Source of the DNA: Sporodiniella umbellata
Lineage: Eukaryota > Mucoromycota > Mucoromycetes > Mucorales > Rhizopodaceae
DNA length: 64,000 bases
Direction: 5' to 3'
Assembly (NCBI GenBank): GCA_025677835.1
Contig: JAIXMR010000012.1
Location: 248,001-312,000 of the forward strand
How positions within the stretch are numbered: position 1 is the first letter of the stretch; the number at the start of each line of letters is the position of its first letter. A model generated the notes under the pieces. It was not told the DNA's origin. It did not search any database and worked only from the letters and a program-made list of their open reading frames with translations. This document shows, piece after piece, positions 45,999 to 58,206 of the stretch. The translations under genes were made by a program, and so were the position numbers.

Positions 45999-48343
45999 TA
46001 ATAAAAGTTGATAGAGAAAGAAGGCCGAAAAAAATACAAAAAAAACTTTTATTTAGGTACGAAACGGAGATTCAAGAATGCGATGACTGATTGGCACTGA
46101 TTCATCTCAAATTAAAAGCAATCTGTCTATGAGTAGGCTTTTGAATAACTTCCTACTTTTTTTTTACTGCTGACCATAAATTCTTAGCAAAAATACAAGT
46201 AAAACAAAAACAAGAAAACTATTTACGCCTCTGAAGCTTGCGTATGAATAATCAGTTATTTACATTGAAGCCAGCTATTTTTCAGAGTTTACATGGCAAA
46301 TAGGCATGCGGCTATTTTCGGAACCAAAAACAATCGTAGTGTTATGTTGTATCTTTTTGTCCTTGTAATTTTTTGGCCTCAAGCACTAGTTACTGTCGAC
46401 GTGTAGTTTTTACTCATCAATATGGACAAGCAGGGGCTCTTTGAAAACACTTTTTCTAAAAATGTATAGTAGTTTACTTTTAGAAATCTAGGTTTTTTTA
46501 AAATAGGGTTAAAAAAACTTGTTTGGCCAATCATAAATATCTTAGAGTGCTTGAGCCTCTTACTGGCCAATCAAATTGTTTTTATTGTAATTCAGGTTTC
46601 TTACCACATTTGATATTTTTCATTTTGCCCTGACGTTCCTTCGTTATAAAGAGACACTAAAAGAAAGGTCTAATGGTATGTAATTCATCTTATTTGACTA
46701 AAAGAAGTATTCTAATAATCAAATTTAGGTGTATATACTATTGGTACTCCAACAATAACTGTGTGCCCACTGGTATAACATACAGCAATGACGATAAAGT
46801 CTACTGTGAATGGGCGGCTAATATTAAAAGCAAGTACTACTGCGTAGGTTTTCGCAAGCTGTATGACTCGACAACTTTTTGGGAAAAACATTGTTTTTAT
46901 CTACAACCTTGTAAACTGTGTTAAACAGACACTGATGTATATTGAATGACGTAAACCATTCCTCAAATTTCCCAAGTGTGTCATTACGATTGACAAAACT
47001 AGGCTGGACCAACGAATATAACACTTTGTCATTTTCAAATGAAACTAGGAAGAGGAAAGTGGGACGTAGGTACAAACATTGGGCAAAATGAAATAGTATT
47101 GGATTTTGCATCAACGAACAATATGATTGACAATGTCATTAGAAATTAACAAACTAGTGGGCCAATTCCTTTTCTCCATTGAATTAGCTTTTTGCTAAAT
47201 CATTTTCCTTCTATTGATCTAGGTTAACAAAATTTCCGCGTCTGCTCACCTAAGGTGTATCCAAATTTGGCAGAACAAGTCCAGCAAGCGGTCAGGTGCC
47301 ATTATTACAGCGTTCGTGTAGTATGAATTTAGGTATCCTCTGGATTCAGCAAAGCCAAGGAAGGCAGCGTATCTAATACAAAATAACCACCCGGTTTGAG
47401 CTTTTTCCGACTTGATATCGCTTGCAAACACTCCATCAAACGGCGTTATCTACTGGCTTGTTTGATCAATGCATATTCTATCTCCTTTTTATTGTATTCA
47501 AACACTACAGTTGTTTTGCGTCATGATGAAAACAACCCCTCTGGACCTCACTTTTTCATTATCTTATTTACGAACTTTCGCAACTCGAAAAAATTTAAAT
47601 CCCTTTACTGCAGTAAGCTATTGTTTCTGGTCAATATATAGCCACGATCAACAAAATGCTGCTACCGCTACCACCCTTGAATAGGGACTCACTGACATTG
47701 TCGCAATATCAAACCATATATCTCCCTAGTTAAATCAACCAAAGGAACTCTTGGTTAATCGTCCAGATATTGATTTCCATTATCTTCGTATTTTTTATGA
47801 CAATGTCAAAACTCCTATTATATCTTGTATTCCTGTATTCTCTATTTACAACTCCCATTTATTGTGTATCTTAATGAATACGTCCAACATATTTAATTTA
47901 AGAGTATGCTAAAACCTATTTCTCTTATACAATTCTCAGAACAGCTAGTATTCTATATTTAGATTCTAGACAATAAATATCCTAGACAGCAATACTTGTC
48001 CTTCAGATGTATTACGTCTTCCATTTTAAAATAGCCAACCACATTAAATCCCAAATTAAGATAGAAATACAAAATTTTACTGACTAGGGATATCTTCCTA
48101 AAAAAGCCATGAAGTATGGGCGAGATTTCCTGAACAAAGAGTGCCAGTACCTCTATACAAAGTATCCTCTTTTAGAAATTATATAATTTTGTAGTATCAC
48201 TAAAAATTGAAAAACTGTTGGATGTAAAATATATTTATTAAATAAATTCGTATGAAAAGTAACTTCTTAACCTCATTAGATTGGAGAGTATTATGAAAAA
48301 TCACGATGTTAGACTGATATAGTCTAAACAATGTTTTAACTGA
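45999..48343. other. Decayed coding-like fragments
   Basis: No intact gene. Several short frames on both strands look protein-like: reverse 46824-47114 (YSLVQPSFVNRNDTLGKFEE, KVVDKNNVFPKKLSSH), forward 46673-46924 (Cys-rich), reverse 47246-47431 and forward 47396-47641. Repeated GGCCAATC words occur near 46525 and 46565. From about 47760 the DNA becomes even more AT-rich. This is best read as a graveyard of mobile elements or lost genes. Confidence 0.45.
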
Positions 48344-48922
48344 GTGTTTCCAAAGAACCAAGAAGAAAAGGACGACCTACAAAATTTTGTTCAACAAGTA
48401 GAAAACAGAGTGGAAAACAAGGTAAATAGACCGCAGCTGCCATAACAACAACAACAGCCAATTTCGTCACTAGAAACGCCTATAACCACAGAAAATGTTA
48501 AAAGTTATTAACAAGAAAGTAGCGATATGGAATGCGGCGTTAAGGAAGTACTAAAAAAGAAGCCCAAATTTAGAAAGGTGTATATTAAGTCTAATCAATA
48601 TAAAGTAAGAAATATTATAAGTAAAATGAAAAGAAGCTTTAAGAAAGTGGAAAATAACGACCATAGACAAATAATATACAAATGTAGCAGGCGAGCTATA
48701 TATTTATTTGCTGATGTATATGAAAGGTTCTTGGAGGAAGACACTATGGAAATTATCGATAGCACCTATAGATTATATGACAGTAACAAGTATAAATTTG
48801 TAAAAAACATAGATATATGCAATACGATAAGAGCTAATACTGTGATAGATTGTAGTAAATACATTCACACTATATATACATCTAAGAATTTGAAAAAAAA
48901 AAAAAAGGGATATATACTTTAG
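48344..48922 (+). pseudogene. 193-codon frame broken by two TAA codons
   Basis: One frame stays open from 48344 to the stop at 48920 apart from TAA at 48443 and 48509. It reads PKNQEEKDDLQNFVQQVENR, then a Gln-rich linker where the first TAA sits directly before four Gln codons. The second TAA sits before QESSDMECGV. Next come KKKPKFRKVYIKSNQYKVRN and RRAIYLFADVYERFLEEDT. In such AT-rich DNA so few stops are unlikely by chance, so this was probably coding. Each TAA is one transition away from CAA. The last 130 codons (48527-48922) are intact. I recognise no domain. An overlapping frame also reads SKEPRRKGRPTKFC, AT-hook-like, at about 48346-48425. Confidence 0.45.
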
Positions 48923-49208
48923 AACAGCAGCTACAAAATATGATTACTAAACAAATCTGAAAATAAGCTACAGTTGTTAACCGATAAAGATAAACTTTTA
49001 AAGGCCGTTTCTCTTTCGTTTTAAGGGCTACAAAAGCCTGTTCTTGTGTGCGTTGTTATCTAAAAGTTATTTTTCTAAGCAATAAACACTTGCAACAAAG
49101 GGTAAAGGTAAGCTTCTGGTGTTGGCTATAAGCAGTCACGGTGTGACTTAGAATATTTATATTTTTTTCCTAACTTTTTTTTAAAGTGTACTTTTTTTTT
49201 TTTGACAG

Positions 49209-49826
49209 ATGGTTAAGGGTGGAAACAAAGTAGAAACAAGAAGATCTTCGATAGTGGCAGAACTTAAGAAAGAAAGCAAGAATGAGGAATCGGATCATAG
49301 CAAGTTTAGTGTAATTCGTTCTGGAAAGGAATATAACGTAAGCAAAGAAATCAAACATTGGAGAGAATTGAAACAAGAGTGCACAACAAAAGAAGACATA
49401 CACAATACTGTAAGGTGTCTGCCTTTGGAAAACGTAGTACCTTTATTAGAAGAGCTTTTAAGAGAGTTTGATACGCAGACAACGCGAGACACAGATTTGA
49501 CGGAGTGGATTAAAGCCGTTCTTCTGATTCACACAGCTTACTTTATGACATCAGATCGAATCGTAAAAAAACTTGCCGGTGTATATAACCATCTCAATAC
49601 GCGCCTAACAGTGTATCCTAAGCTGATATCTATGCAAGGCAGGCTAGGTCTTATTCAAAGACAAATAAACTACCGCAACCGTTTAGAGAATGAGAATGAA
49701 GAGGACCCAAGAGTTTTTAGCGACAGCGACGAAGAGGATCTAGAGGATCTGGAAGATGATGAGTTCAGTGACGAAGACGATGAAGACGAAGACGAAGATT
49801 TGATGAGCTTAGACAACAGCGACTAA
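49209..49826 (+). CDS. Stand-alone Utp12-domain protein (WDR43/Utp5 C-terminus-like)
   Basis: Predicted nucleolar protein of 205 residues related to the carboxy Utp12 domain of small-subunit processome WD40 proteins (Utp5/WDR43 type). The domain spans about residues 65-155: VRCLPLENVVPLLEELLREF, then LTEWIKAVLLIHTAYFMTSD, then LNTRLTVYPKLISMQGRLGL. The tail is strongly acidic (DEEDLEDLEDDEFSDEDDED), as in nucleolar factors. What is missing is the WD40 propeller: nothing coding of that kind lies upstream. The ATG follows TTTTTTTTTTGACAG, a perfect splice acceptor, and a GGTAAGCTT donor lies near 49107, so a 5' UTR intron or an unseen upstream exon is likely. Confidence 0.8.
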   Translation: MVKGGNKVETRRSSIVAELKKESKNEESDHSKFSVIRSGKEYNVSKEIKHWRELKQECTTKEDIHNTVRCLPLENVVPLLEELLREFDTQTTRDTDLTEWIKAVLLIHTAYFMTSDRIVKKLAGVYNHLNTRLTVYPKLISMQGRLGLIQRQINYRNRLENENEEDPRVFSDSDEEDLEDLEDDEFSDEDDEDEDEDLMSLDNSD

Positions 49827-50422
49827 CCCACCAACCAAATCTTCTGTAAATAAAACTATTAAGGAGAATTAAAAGTCGCCCTATTGAATAATCTTTAGTT
49901 ATTGACCAATACGTTAGCTACTCAGTGTAATTCAATTCCTAGTAGTAACATTAAATACTAAAGGATCAATGTTTTTTTTACTTTTCAACTGTGGAAAAAA
50001 AGAAAGTTAGGCTAGCTTTATCTTGTCGTAAAAACGCATTATGAGGCTATTGAAGCCCTGTTTATTAAAATTTGTTATGATGGAACAAACCAAACAGAAG
50101 TATAATTATGTTTAAAATTACTTACTTTTGGCTGGAATCAGTCACTGGTATTAGGTTAAATTAAGAAACAACTGCGATTGTTTTATGAAACACAATAGCT
50201 CACATTTATTAATAAGTTTTACATTCTCTGGCTAGGGCATAGCACCTCTTGAAGCTACTACATTATCTATACATACATACGTTATGCAAAGTGTTTTTTA
50301 CAAGCTTTTGCTACTATAAAAAAAAAAAAAAAGTCCGAAGCTATTGTGCCAATCAAATAAATTCAGTTGTGTACTTTCAAGCTCACAAAAGAAAAAACAC
50401 TTTTATTTTACTCTATTTTTGT
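49827..50422. other. Intergenic, TRS120 upstream region
   Basis: 600 bp, AT-rich, with an A run at 50317-50332. No gene is seen. Confidence 0.5.
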
Positions 50423-53400
50423 ATGGATTTGGCTTTGGATATAACCTCAAGTTGCCGAGTTCGTGTTCTGCTAGTCCCAGTATCTCCAATAAAGAAGTCA
50501 TCTTTTTGGCGACACGTTGAGCTTGTAAAGAACTTTAACACTGTTCGTCTTGGTGATGTAACACCTGATCTTCATAAAGGGGCAAATGGTATATACACAA
50601 ACATACAATAGAAAATGAAGAAGAAAAATGAATATTGTTGAAGCTGAAATCCATTTTGTGTAAGCCAAATTCAGTAGTCAAGTTTTTCAAGAAGGCCAAA
50701 TGCATTTTCAGTTTGTGACAAAATATAACAGAGATCATTGTCATCTTGAAGACTTCCAACCTCATAGGCGTATTTTTGGAGTAGGAACTCAAATAGCACT
50801 AAAAAACGTCTTACAAAAATACAAAAAAAAATATATAGGTTATAGGTATTATGGATTGTCAAGAGTGGAAAGATAGAGATCTTAGCGAGGGATATAGAGA
50901 GTTTGTCGATATGCTTGCTCAGGTACACTTAACAAACTAATATACACCAATAAATTGTTGAACTTATTTATATTGTTCTAGTATCCTACTGCTGTTGCTA
51001 CAAGGTGTTTTGCTTTTGACCCAACAGAAAACCAGCCCGATGATACAAAAGGATTGATTATGATACCAAACGTAGGGAATATGTCCTTCTATATGAGTAC
51101 TATGATTTGTGATTTTGCTAGCGAAATATTAGGCCAGTTTGCTACTATCGTTTGTATCCAAAACTTTAAAAACCTTGTTGCTTACTTTTTTCTCTTAGGC
51201 TAGCCGTATTGAAAACCTGAAAGCCATGGAATCCCCTATCTCCCCTGGAGCTTTTGCAAGGAAATATGAAGCGTTAAATAATAACATTCGCCCACAGCCT
51301 TCAACTAGTTCGCCTAGTTTGAAGTCACAACAGCAAGCAGCTAATCGTTCGTCTCAGCCGGTACCTGTAACGTCAGTATCTTCGTCTCTTCTTAAAAGAA
51401 CTTCTAGTACAGCAGTTGCTAGTAAGGCTCACACATCGGTTTCGCCTCCCAGCCCTAGGCCTTCATTATCCCGATCTACAACTTTCAGTAATATCGTCAA
51501 CAGCGGTGAAGGAAACAAAACAATTCAAAGAACTCCTGGAAGAATAAAAAAACTATTGGCTGATTTCTATTTGCTTGCTGGGCGACTACCTGATGCAATC
51601 CAATTGTAAAGCTACTAAAAATATGATTGCTTACATACAAGCTCTAACATACATTAGCTACAACGAATCTATTGATATGACTAAAAGTAATTCGGATTAT
51701 CTTTGGTTAGCTAGTGCCAAAGAGGGCTTAGCTTGTGCTGTGCTTTTGATGTCGTTTTTACAAGCAGATGTTGGGGTAAACATATGAAAAGAAAGATCTA
51801 ATCTAATTTTTTAATAGCACATTATATCTAGAAATAATACGTCTGATGAGCTGAATACACCCGCCACAGATATAAACAAGCCTCAGCCAATTTCGGATAA
51901 AACTGGCATAGAAAATCAAAAATCAATTCTTTCAGAGATAACAGAAATGTACGAGGATGTCGTACAAACCTATCTTAAAGTAGAGACAAACACCAATATA
52001 CCTGTACCAAACTTGGTGTTTGCTGAGTCTTGTCTAAAGCTATCTCGCTTTCTTGTAATTGTTTTTTTAAATAATGGCTGGAGTGACGCTGTACTTGCAA
52101 AAATTGTACATGCGGATATGAGCGATTTAAAAAAACACCGAGAGGATAAGTTTATGACCATTTCTGATCTTGTCAAATGCAAGGATTGTAGTATTACACG
52201 ATATTCTATTGCAACTTATGTAACTAAGATATGGAAAGTGGATATGGATGATCTTTCTATAATGGATCAAATTAACACTATGACACATATGTCAACGATC
52301 CTGTCAGTTATTGGTTATCATAGAAAATCAGCATGGATTATGCATGAAACATTGACTCGTATGATACCTTTATTGATGCAAAATCGAGCAGTTTTGGCAG
52401 ACTCTACAAATAGCAGTAAAAAGCGCGTTGAAAGAAGCGACGATGGCATCCTAGAGGTGCTTAGGAGGATATGTGAAGTCTATGGCATTGGAGGTACATT
52501 ATATCCATATATGTTTTTGACAATTGTCGTACCAAAACCTAAAAGTGATGCCTTTTAGAAAGTAATGTACATGATGGTGGGACTCTCAAAATCCTTCAAG
52601 AGAAGGTAAATGAAAGACATCAAAATCAGCAAGCAAAGAAGTTCAACACACTTGGGTTCGGCTGGCCTGCTTTACAAGTTGATATTTTGAGGAAGTGTAT
52701 CTATATATCAGAACTTATACAGGATCCTGCATCTATGCTTTATTATACGACAGTACTTCTCAAAAATCTCTATCAGTATATACCCAAAAGCGAACAAATA
52801 AAGCTGGCTTCCTCTATACAAAGTATTGTAAATGCCAGTAAACCGTCAGGGCAGCTAGATAATAATGTCAACTACTGGGGATTTAACATTGTTAAATCTA
52901 TCCAGCCTACGCAGCCTATCCCCCACAAGGCTATTTACCAGCATCCTATGCTGGTAGCAAAAGCGCTGGCTGCATCTAAAGAGGGCCGCATAAACTCTGG
53001 AGACCCTTTTATCTATAACCCTTTTGCAAAAAAGAAAAATGAAAAGGTAAGTGCTATTTAAGAAAACAGAAATATTGCTGATTGTTTTTAGCCTCAAACA
53101 AACTTGATAAAGGATGAAGTTTGCGAATTCGAAGTTTCCCTTTCCAACCCGTTCGGATTTCAATTAGAGCTGAGCAGTATTGTTTTGAGGTACAAAAAAG
53201 ACCAATAGACCTTTCGGTTCTCTCTATTCACAGTCTATTTTTTAGTACATCAGGTGTAAAATTTTCGCCCGTATCAGCTGAGGTTAATATTCCTGCTAAT
53301 GATACGGTTTCCATCAGCTTGACGGGAACACCTTTGGAAATCGGCTCTCTTATTATAAGGGGCTGTATAATCAAAATTACTGGCTTTGCAGAGCAAGAGT

Positions 53401-55402
53401 TTTTAAGCAAAAAGCAAAATACAGAAAAAGTGCAAGAAAAAGAAAACAAGGTGACGAGTGCGGTGGAATCAAAGAGACATAAATATAGGTAGCTTTTGTT
53501 TCTTTCTAAATTCAATGTATACAGTTGATAAATTAACACATCTTACAGTGGATTACAAGCTTTATACAAAGCTCCTGCCTTAAGTATGATAAGTTTTGCG
53601 AGAATTCTTGTATACTTACACATAAAACTTTAGCTCTTGATACAAAAGATGAAAACCTTCCGGAGCTCCTGCATGAGCAGATCAATGTTATTGAGGACCA
53701 GCCTTTACTGAAAATTAAATCAAGTTCATTGCTTCATGGGGCAGTCATGTTGTTTGAAGGAGAAGTGTAAGTTAGCCAAAAAAAAACTGCTTATGTGTTT
53801 TTTAACAACGAATAGAACTCGGATCAATATACAATTAGAAAACATTGGGTCTATTCCTGTAGACTTCATAACTTTGTCATTCACTGATTCCACAACCAAC
53901 CATCCTAAGCTCGTGAACTCCGATCTTCCAGCCGAAGAACAGTATGAAATTGAACTTTACACAAAAGGAACTCCTGTTTTTTCATGGGAAGGATCAAAGT
54001 CTGACAGTAACCAAATTGGTAAAAGAATATCTTTGCAACCTAAAGAATCGACAGATATAACTGTGAATATATATGGAAAGCAAGGCTGGTACGTTTTTCT
54101 TTTTTTTTCTTTTTCTGGAGGAACGATATTCATCACTAACATTCTACTCTTAAGTACTGGTGGTGCTGTATATATAGACTACGGATACCTTGATAGAGCA
54201 ATAGATGGCCGTCCAGAAACTGAGCAAATCAATGAACTCCCGACGACATTGTACACCAGACAGCTATATTTTCCTGTTATGATCACTGTGTATCAACACT
54301 TAGAGTCTTTAAACTGGGATGTTTTGTATCTTCGAGACAACATGCGAGTTTCCCAAGAGTCGATTGATAATGCTTTTGAGTTGATAGGCGGTTTGGACAT
54401 TCAGTCTGCAGGAGCAAATAATCAGCCTGTAGAGGAGCTACTTTTGGTAACCCAGAGATCTTTCGATAAAAACGATAAAAACCCTTACTGCCTACTTACA
54501 TTGGATATAAGAAATACCTGGAATGTTCCCTTTGATATTAAGTTTACAATTGACAACACCGAGTCAGCATCAGATAAAGAAATCATCAAATCGCGCGTTA
54601 CTATACAGCCAGCATTGACCAAAAGGTAGAAAGCACAATTGAAACATATCATATTTACAAACGCTTCGATTTTCTAGGATCGTACTCCCTTTAAAAAAGC
54701 TATTCTTGGCCTCTGACCAGAGACTTCAACAAGTACCAAGTTTTGAACCTAATAAGCAATTTGTGGTGTCTCAAGGTCCAAAAATGGCACCAGAACAAGA
54801 AAGAGCTAGACTACAGATGTTTTGGTATAGAGAGCTATTGCTGGAAAAAGTTAAAGCAATATGGCAATGCAAGACAACAGGGCGCGAAGGTGTTATTAAT
54901 ATACGATCATCTTTGCGTCTATCGCCGCTTCAGTTAAACATATTGAAAAAACAGGATATTGAGTTTATTGTTAGTATGTCGGAGGAAAAATATAAAGCAG
55001 GACACCGCCAATTTGAGTGCTCAGTAAACAGTTTTGTTACAATGAATGTAGCTATACTTAACAGACAAGGTAGCGTGCCAAACCAATAGTCGGAATTTAA
55101 TATTGACCTATCTAAAAGTACGACCTGTGAAGTTGATTTTGAGAGTGCAGGCAGTACAGAGCTACAACGATGGCGCAAAGGAATACGACTTGAATGAAAA
55201 ACTACTGATGCAAGGTGCGTCTCAACTTGTGTTGCCGGAGATACCCCCCAATGGAGAAGTCGTTCATAGTATTCCTCTTTGTTTTTTGTCTAAAGGAAAG
55301 TTTGAGTTCCTTTATCATGTAGAGGATGTCCACACTCGCGAGATACACTATGACTATGATTGGGCATTTGTAAATGTAGCTGAGGATATAAAATTACCAT
55401 AG
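50423..55402 (+). CDS. TRS120: Trs120/TRAPPC9, TRAPPII complex subunit
   Basis: Large subunit of the TRAPPII tether and Ypt31/Rab11 exchange factor at the trans-Golgi. It is split by many short introns; after splicing it reads MDLALDITSSCRVRVLLVPV at the start. The Trs120 amino region follows: SFWRHVELVKNF, DVTPDLHKGAN, FQEGQMHFQFVTKYNRDH, FGVIGIMDCQEWKD and FDPTENQPDDTKGLIMIPN. A Ser/Pro-rich linker (51230-51500) precedes RIKKLLADFYLLAGRLPDAI and LASAKEGLACAVLLMSFLQA. The carboxy half is beta-sandwich rich (ASNA/Ig-like), ending with FEFLYHVEDVHTREIHYDYD. Intron 1 starts at 50589 and must end at GTGTAAG near 50660 to keep the frame. About a dozen exons in all; stop at 55400. Confidence 0.93.
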
Positions 55403-56491
55403 TATATTTTTTTTTTCGAAAATAAAAACAAGTTTTTATCCATACCAAAAAAAAAAAAAAAAAAAAAAAAGCACGCATGGAGAGCCCAGATTTATAATAT
55501 ATTTGAGTTAAAAACCTTCTTTCAAGGACCGTCGCTTTTTTCAAGGGGGAAAGAAATTAAACTGAATATCTGTTTTTTTGTTGTTGTGATGAAAAAGAGA
55601 CAAAAGTCAAAATATTAGACACAAGAGCAGAAGGGAACTCTTTGCTAAAACTCGACGCTCATAAAACTATCAACTGTCAGTTTTGTCAGCTCGCCGCTTA
55701 TTTTTTTAGCAAATATTTTTAATGATTGCTAAAGTTTGTTTAGTGTGAGCTATCCAGAATCACTTTGCTGCACCATAAAAAAACCAAAAAAAAAAAAGCC
55801 CTTCAGAAACTTACGATATGCTAGTTTCAGAGTATAGCTCTTACTGGACTGATGATGTATGTTTAAACTCAAAACCAATCCGCATATACTTTATTAAAAT
55901 CACTTTCAATGGACATCAATTGAGTATTAGCATACCCAGAGCTTTTTAAACCTAGACTTTGCTCCTCCCTCCAAGAGCTTTCAACTTTTTGATCGACCAT
56001 TTAACTCTATTTGCCTAAAAAAGGCATATCTCTTTTTTGATTACTGAAAAATACAGCGATGCAGCTTCCTGGTATCATTCGCTGAGATTGATTACCTTTG
56101 CTGTAGGTAGCAAATGCTATTTTTAGACTGAGGCTAATAATCTAATATGTTAGATCAGTATGAAGAGCTGAATAAAAAAAAAGATTGATTTTGTTAATTA
56201 GACCTGAAGAACAAAATAGGAAATGTTATTATGCCCACCCTTCACTTCTTATAATTTTATATTCTCCCACCCCTCTTTATTCTCTGACCGAGCTTAGATC
56301 GATTAATGATATAGATAGTATTTTGAATGTCTTTATATATCTCTTTGAATTCGCTCAGAATAAAAGTTCAAGAAGATTCTAGCATAATAACATTTCCTAC
56401 TTTGTTCTGTCGGTCTCAAGAAATTATTGCGAGAAATTTCTTTCGACCTAGAATTTACAGAAATTGGCCCATCTCACGCATATTTTTTATT
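55403..56491. other. Convergent intergenic region
   Basis: 1.1 kb between TRS120 and a leftward gene. It holds an A run (55447-55470) about 45 bp after the TRS120 stop. Short forward frames at 56185-56539 are not supported. Confidence 0.5.
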
Positions 56492-58206
56492 TTATTCATC
56501 AATCCAAATAATACTTTGTTTAAACCATTTACTAAGTAGAATCTCACAGTCTTTTAAGGCAAGACTGCAAAATATTGACATAAAGTGAGAAATACACTGA
56601 GAACAGGCTTTGTAAACTTCCTTTGCAAGAGATTCATAAGCATCTTCTTTGCTGACCATAGCCTTCAGGTTACTGTCCCAATATTCTAATTGAAATTTTT
56701 TGTTACATTACAATTTTTTAAAAACCATATGTGTACCTAATGTTTTTGCTTTTGTGAATAACCTAATTAAAGTCATTGCATACAGTTTATTTTGTTCCTC
56801 ATTTCTAAACAAAAGATAAAATTAATATATATTTAATGTTCACAAACCAATTATACGTACGGTGTACTACTTCGAGTTGCTTCTAGCCTCATTTTTTCAA
56901 CTGATTTTGTAAACTTTGTACTCCAAATAACTATTGCCTACAAAAAAGAAAAGAGCTTAACATTTATGTTATAAAAACAAAAATAAAAACCTGTGATGTT
57001 CTGTTCGTTGAATATCGATTTGAAGCCTGTTTTTCTTTATTCTGTACTTCGGGGACTGGACACCCCATTCTTTTTAGTGTTTCGTTTATTTGATTTAAAG
57101 TCTGTTTGAGTACTTTAAGCTCACTGCTGATAGTGTTTAAATGGATATCAATGCTGCTTTTTGCCTCCATCTTTTCTAGTACAACAATGATCAACTCAGA
57201 GGCAGCTATTTTGGCTTCTAGACAGTTTAGACGTACATTGGGTTGATACCTATAAATACATACTTAGATTTAACTGTATTAGTATATAACCTCTCTTTAG
57301 TACCATATGTCCATAGGTACATGCAGACTATCTGTTATGTAACCACCAAGTGTCATACTTTTTAATAGGCGATGCATTAATAAAAACTTTTGATTTTTCT
57401 CTAAACATTTGGGTATTGCAGGAGAAGACATAAAGGCAGTTGGACCGTTTTTTAAAGAATAACGTAAGTACTTGGGGTCACTAATCGGATTTGACCATTT
57501 GCGGCTACGCGTTCGCTGCAAAAGGGAGACAGATCGCTTTTTGGCTTCTTCCTTTGATGTGTCCATGCTTTTAAGAAGCGATTTACTAGAAGAAATTATT
57601 TGCGAGGAAATAGATGAAGCAGGGTGTGTAGAAACTTGAAAATGATCTCCAATTTCTTCTTTTTTGTTACCAAGTATCAAAAGTGAATTCTTTGCATTAT
57701 CTGTTAAAATCGAATTTGATGGTGATTCGACGTATTTATTGTTGATTGCATTACCAGCACTGTATAAAAGATCGGCTGATAGATTGACATATGTATTATT
57801 TGTAGTTTTGATAACATCTAAAGAGGATTGATGTGATTCTTTCAGTGTATTTTTGCAAGTATAAGGTATTGTATTCGACTCCTTTCTTGAGCGAGGTGAT
57901 ATCTCCTTGGGTATATTTTTTTTTTTAAAGGCTTTCAGTGCTACTAAAGTAATCGCATTTTTGTCGTGTAGCGACTCAGAAACATCAACTTTACGAGCTG
58001 TGTTTAGTGACACCTCAAAAGTAGTTAAGCTTCTTTTCCGCTGTTTTCCTAATTATATTTTTAAGCTTTTTTTATTGACATTTTTTTTTACCATGCAAAA
58101 TTGGCACACGACTGTTTGTATTAGAGCGTGTTTGAATGTTAGTGAGCGAAGTCGACTTAAAAAAAGGCGTACTAGAAGAAGCTTTGGGTTCTACTGTGTT
58201 TGTCAT
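56492..58206 (-). CDS. Unknown six-exon protein, disordered N-half, helical C-half
   Basis: I do not recognise this gene. Exons in transcript order (58206-58092, 57997-57304, 57249-56991, 56937-56861, 56804-56737, 56685-56492) join perfectly in frame to 468 residues. The first 200 residues are Ser/Thr/Asn/Lys-rich and disordered. From about 210 the sequence becomes ordered: FLLMHRLLKSMTLGGYITDS, LHVPMDIWYQPNVRL, CLEAKIAASELIIVVLEKM, a coiled-coil stretch ISSELKVLKQTLNQINETLK, and helices to the end (ACSQCISHFMSIFCS). The long carboxy helices suggest a protein-protein interaction module. The second exon must begin after AACACAG, not at the more visible GTG. No signal peptide or membrane span. 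Confidence 0.72.

Noticed and set aside
48346..48425. AT-hook-like peptide SKEPRRKGRPTKFC as a separate gene
   Set aside because: Only about 26 codons between stops and it overlaps the longer frame; kept as a note in that entry.
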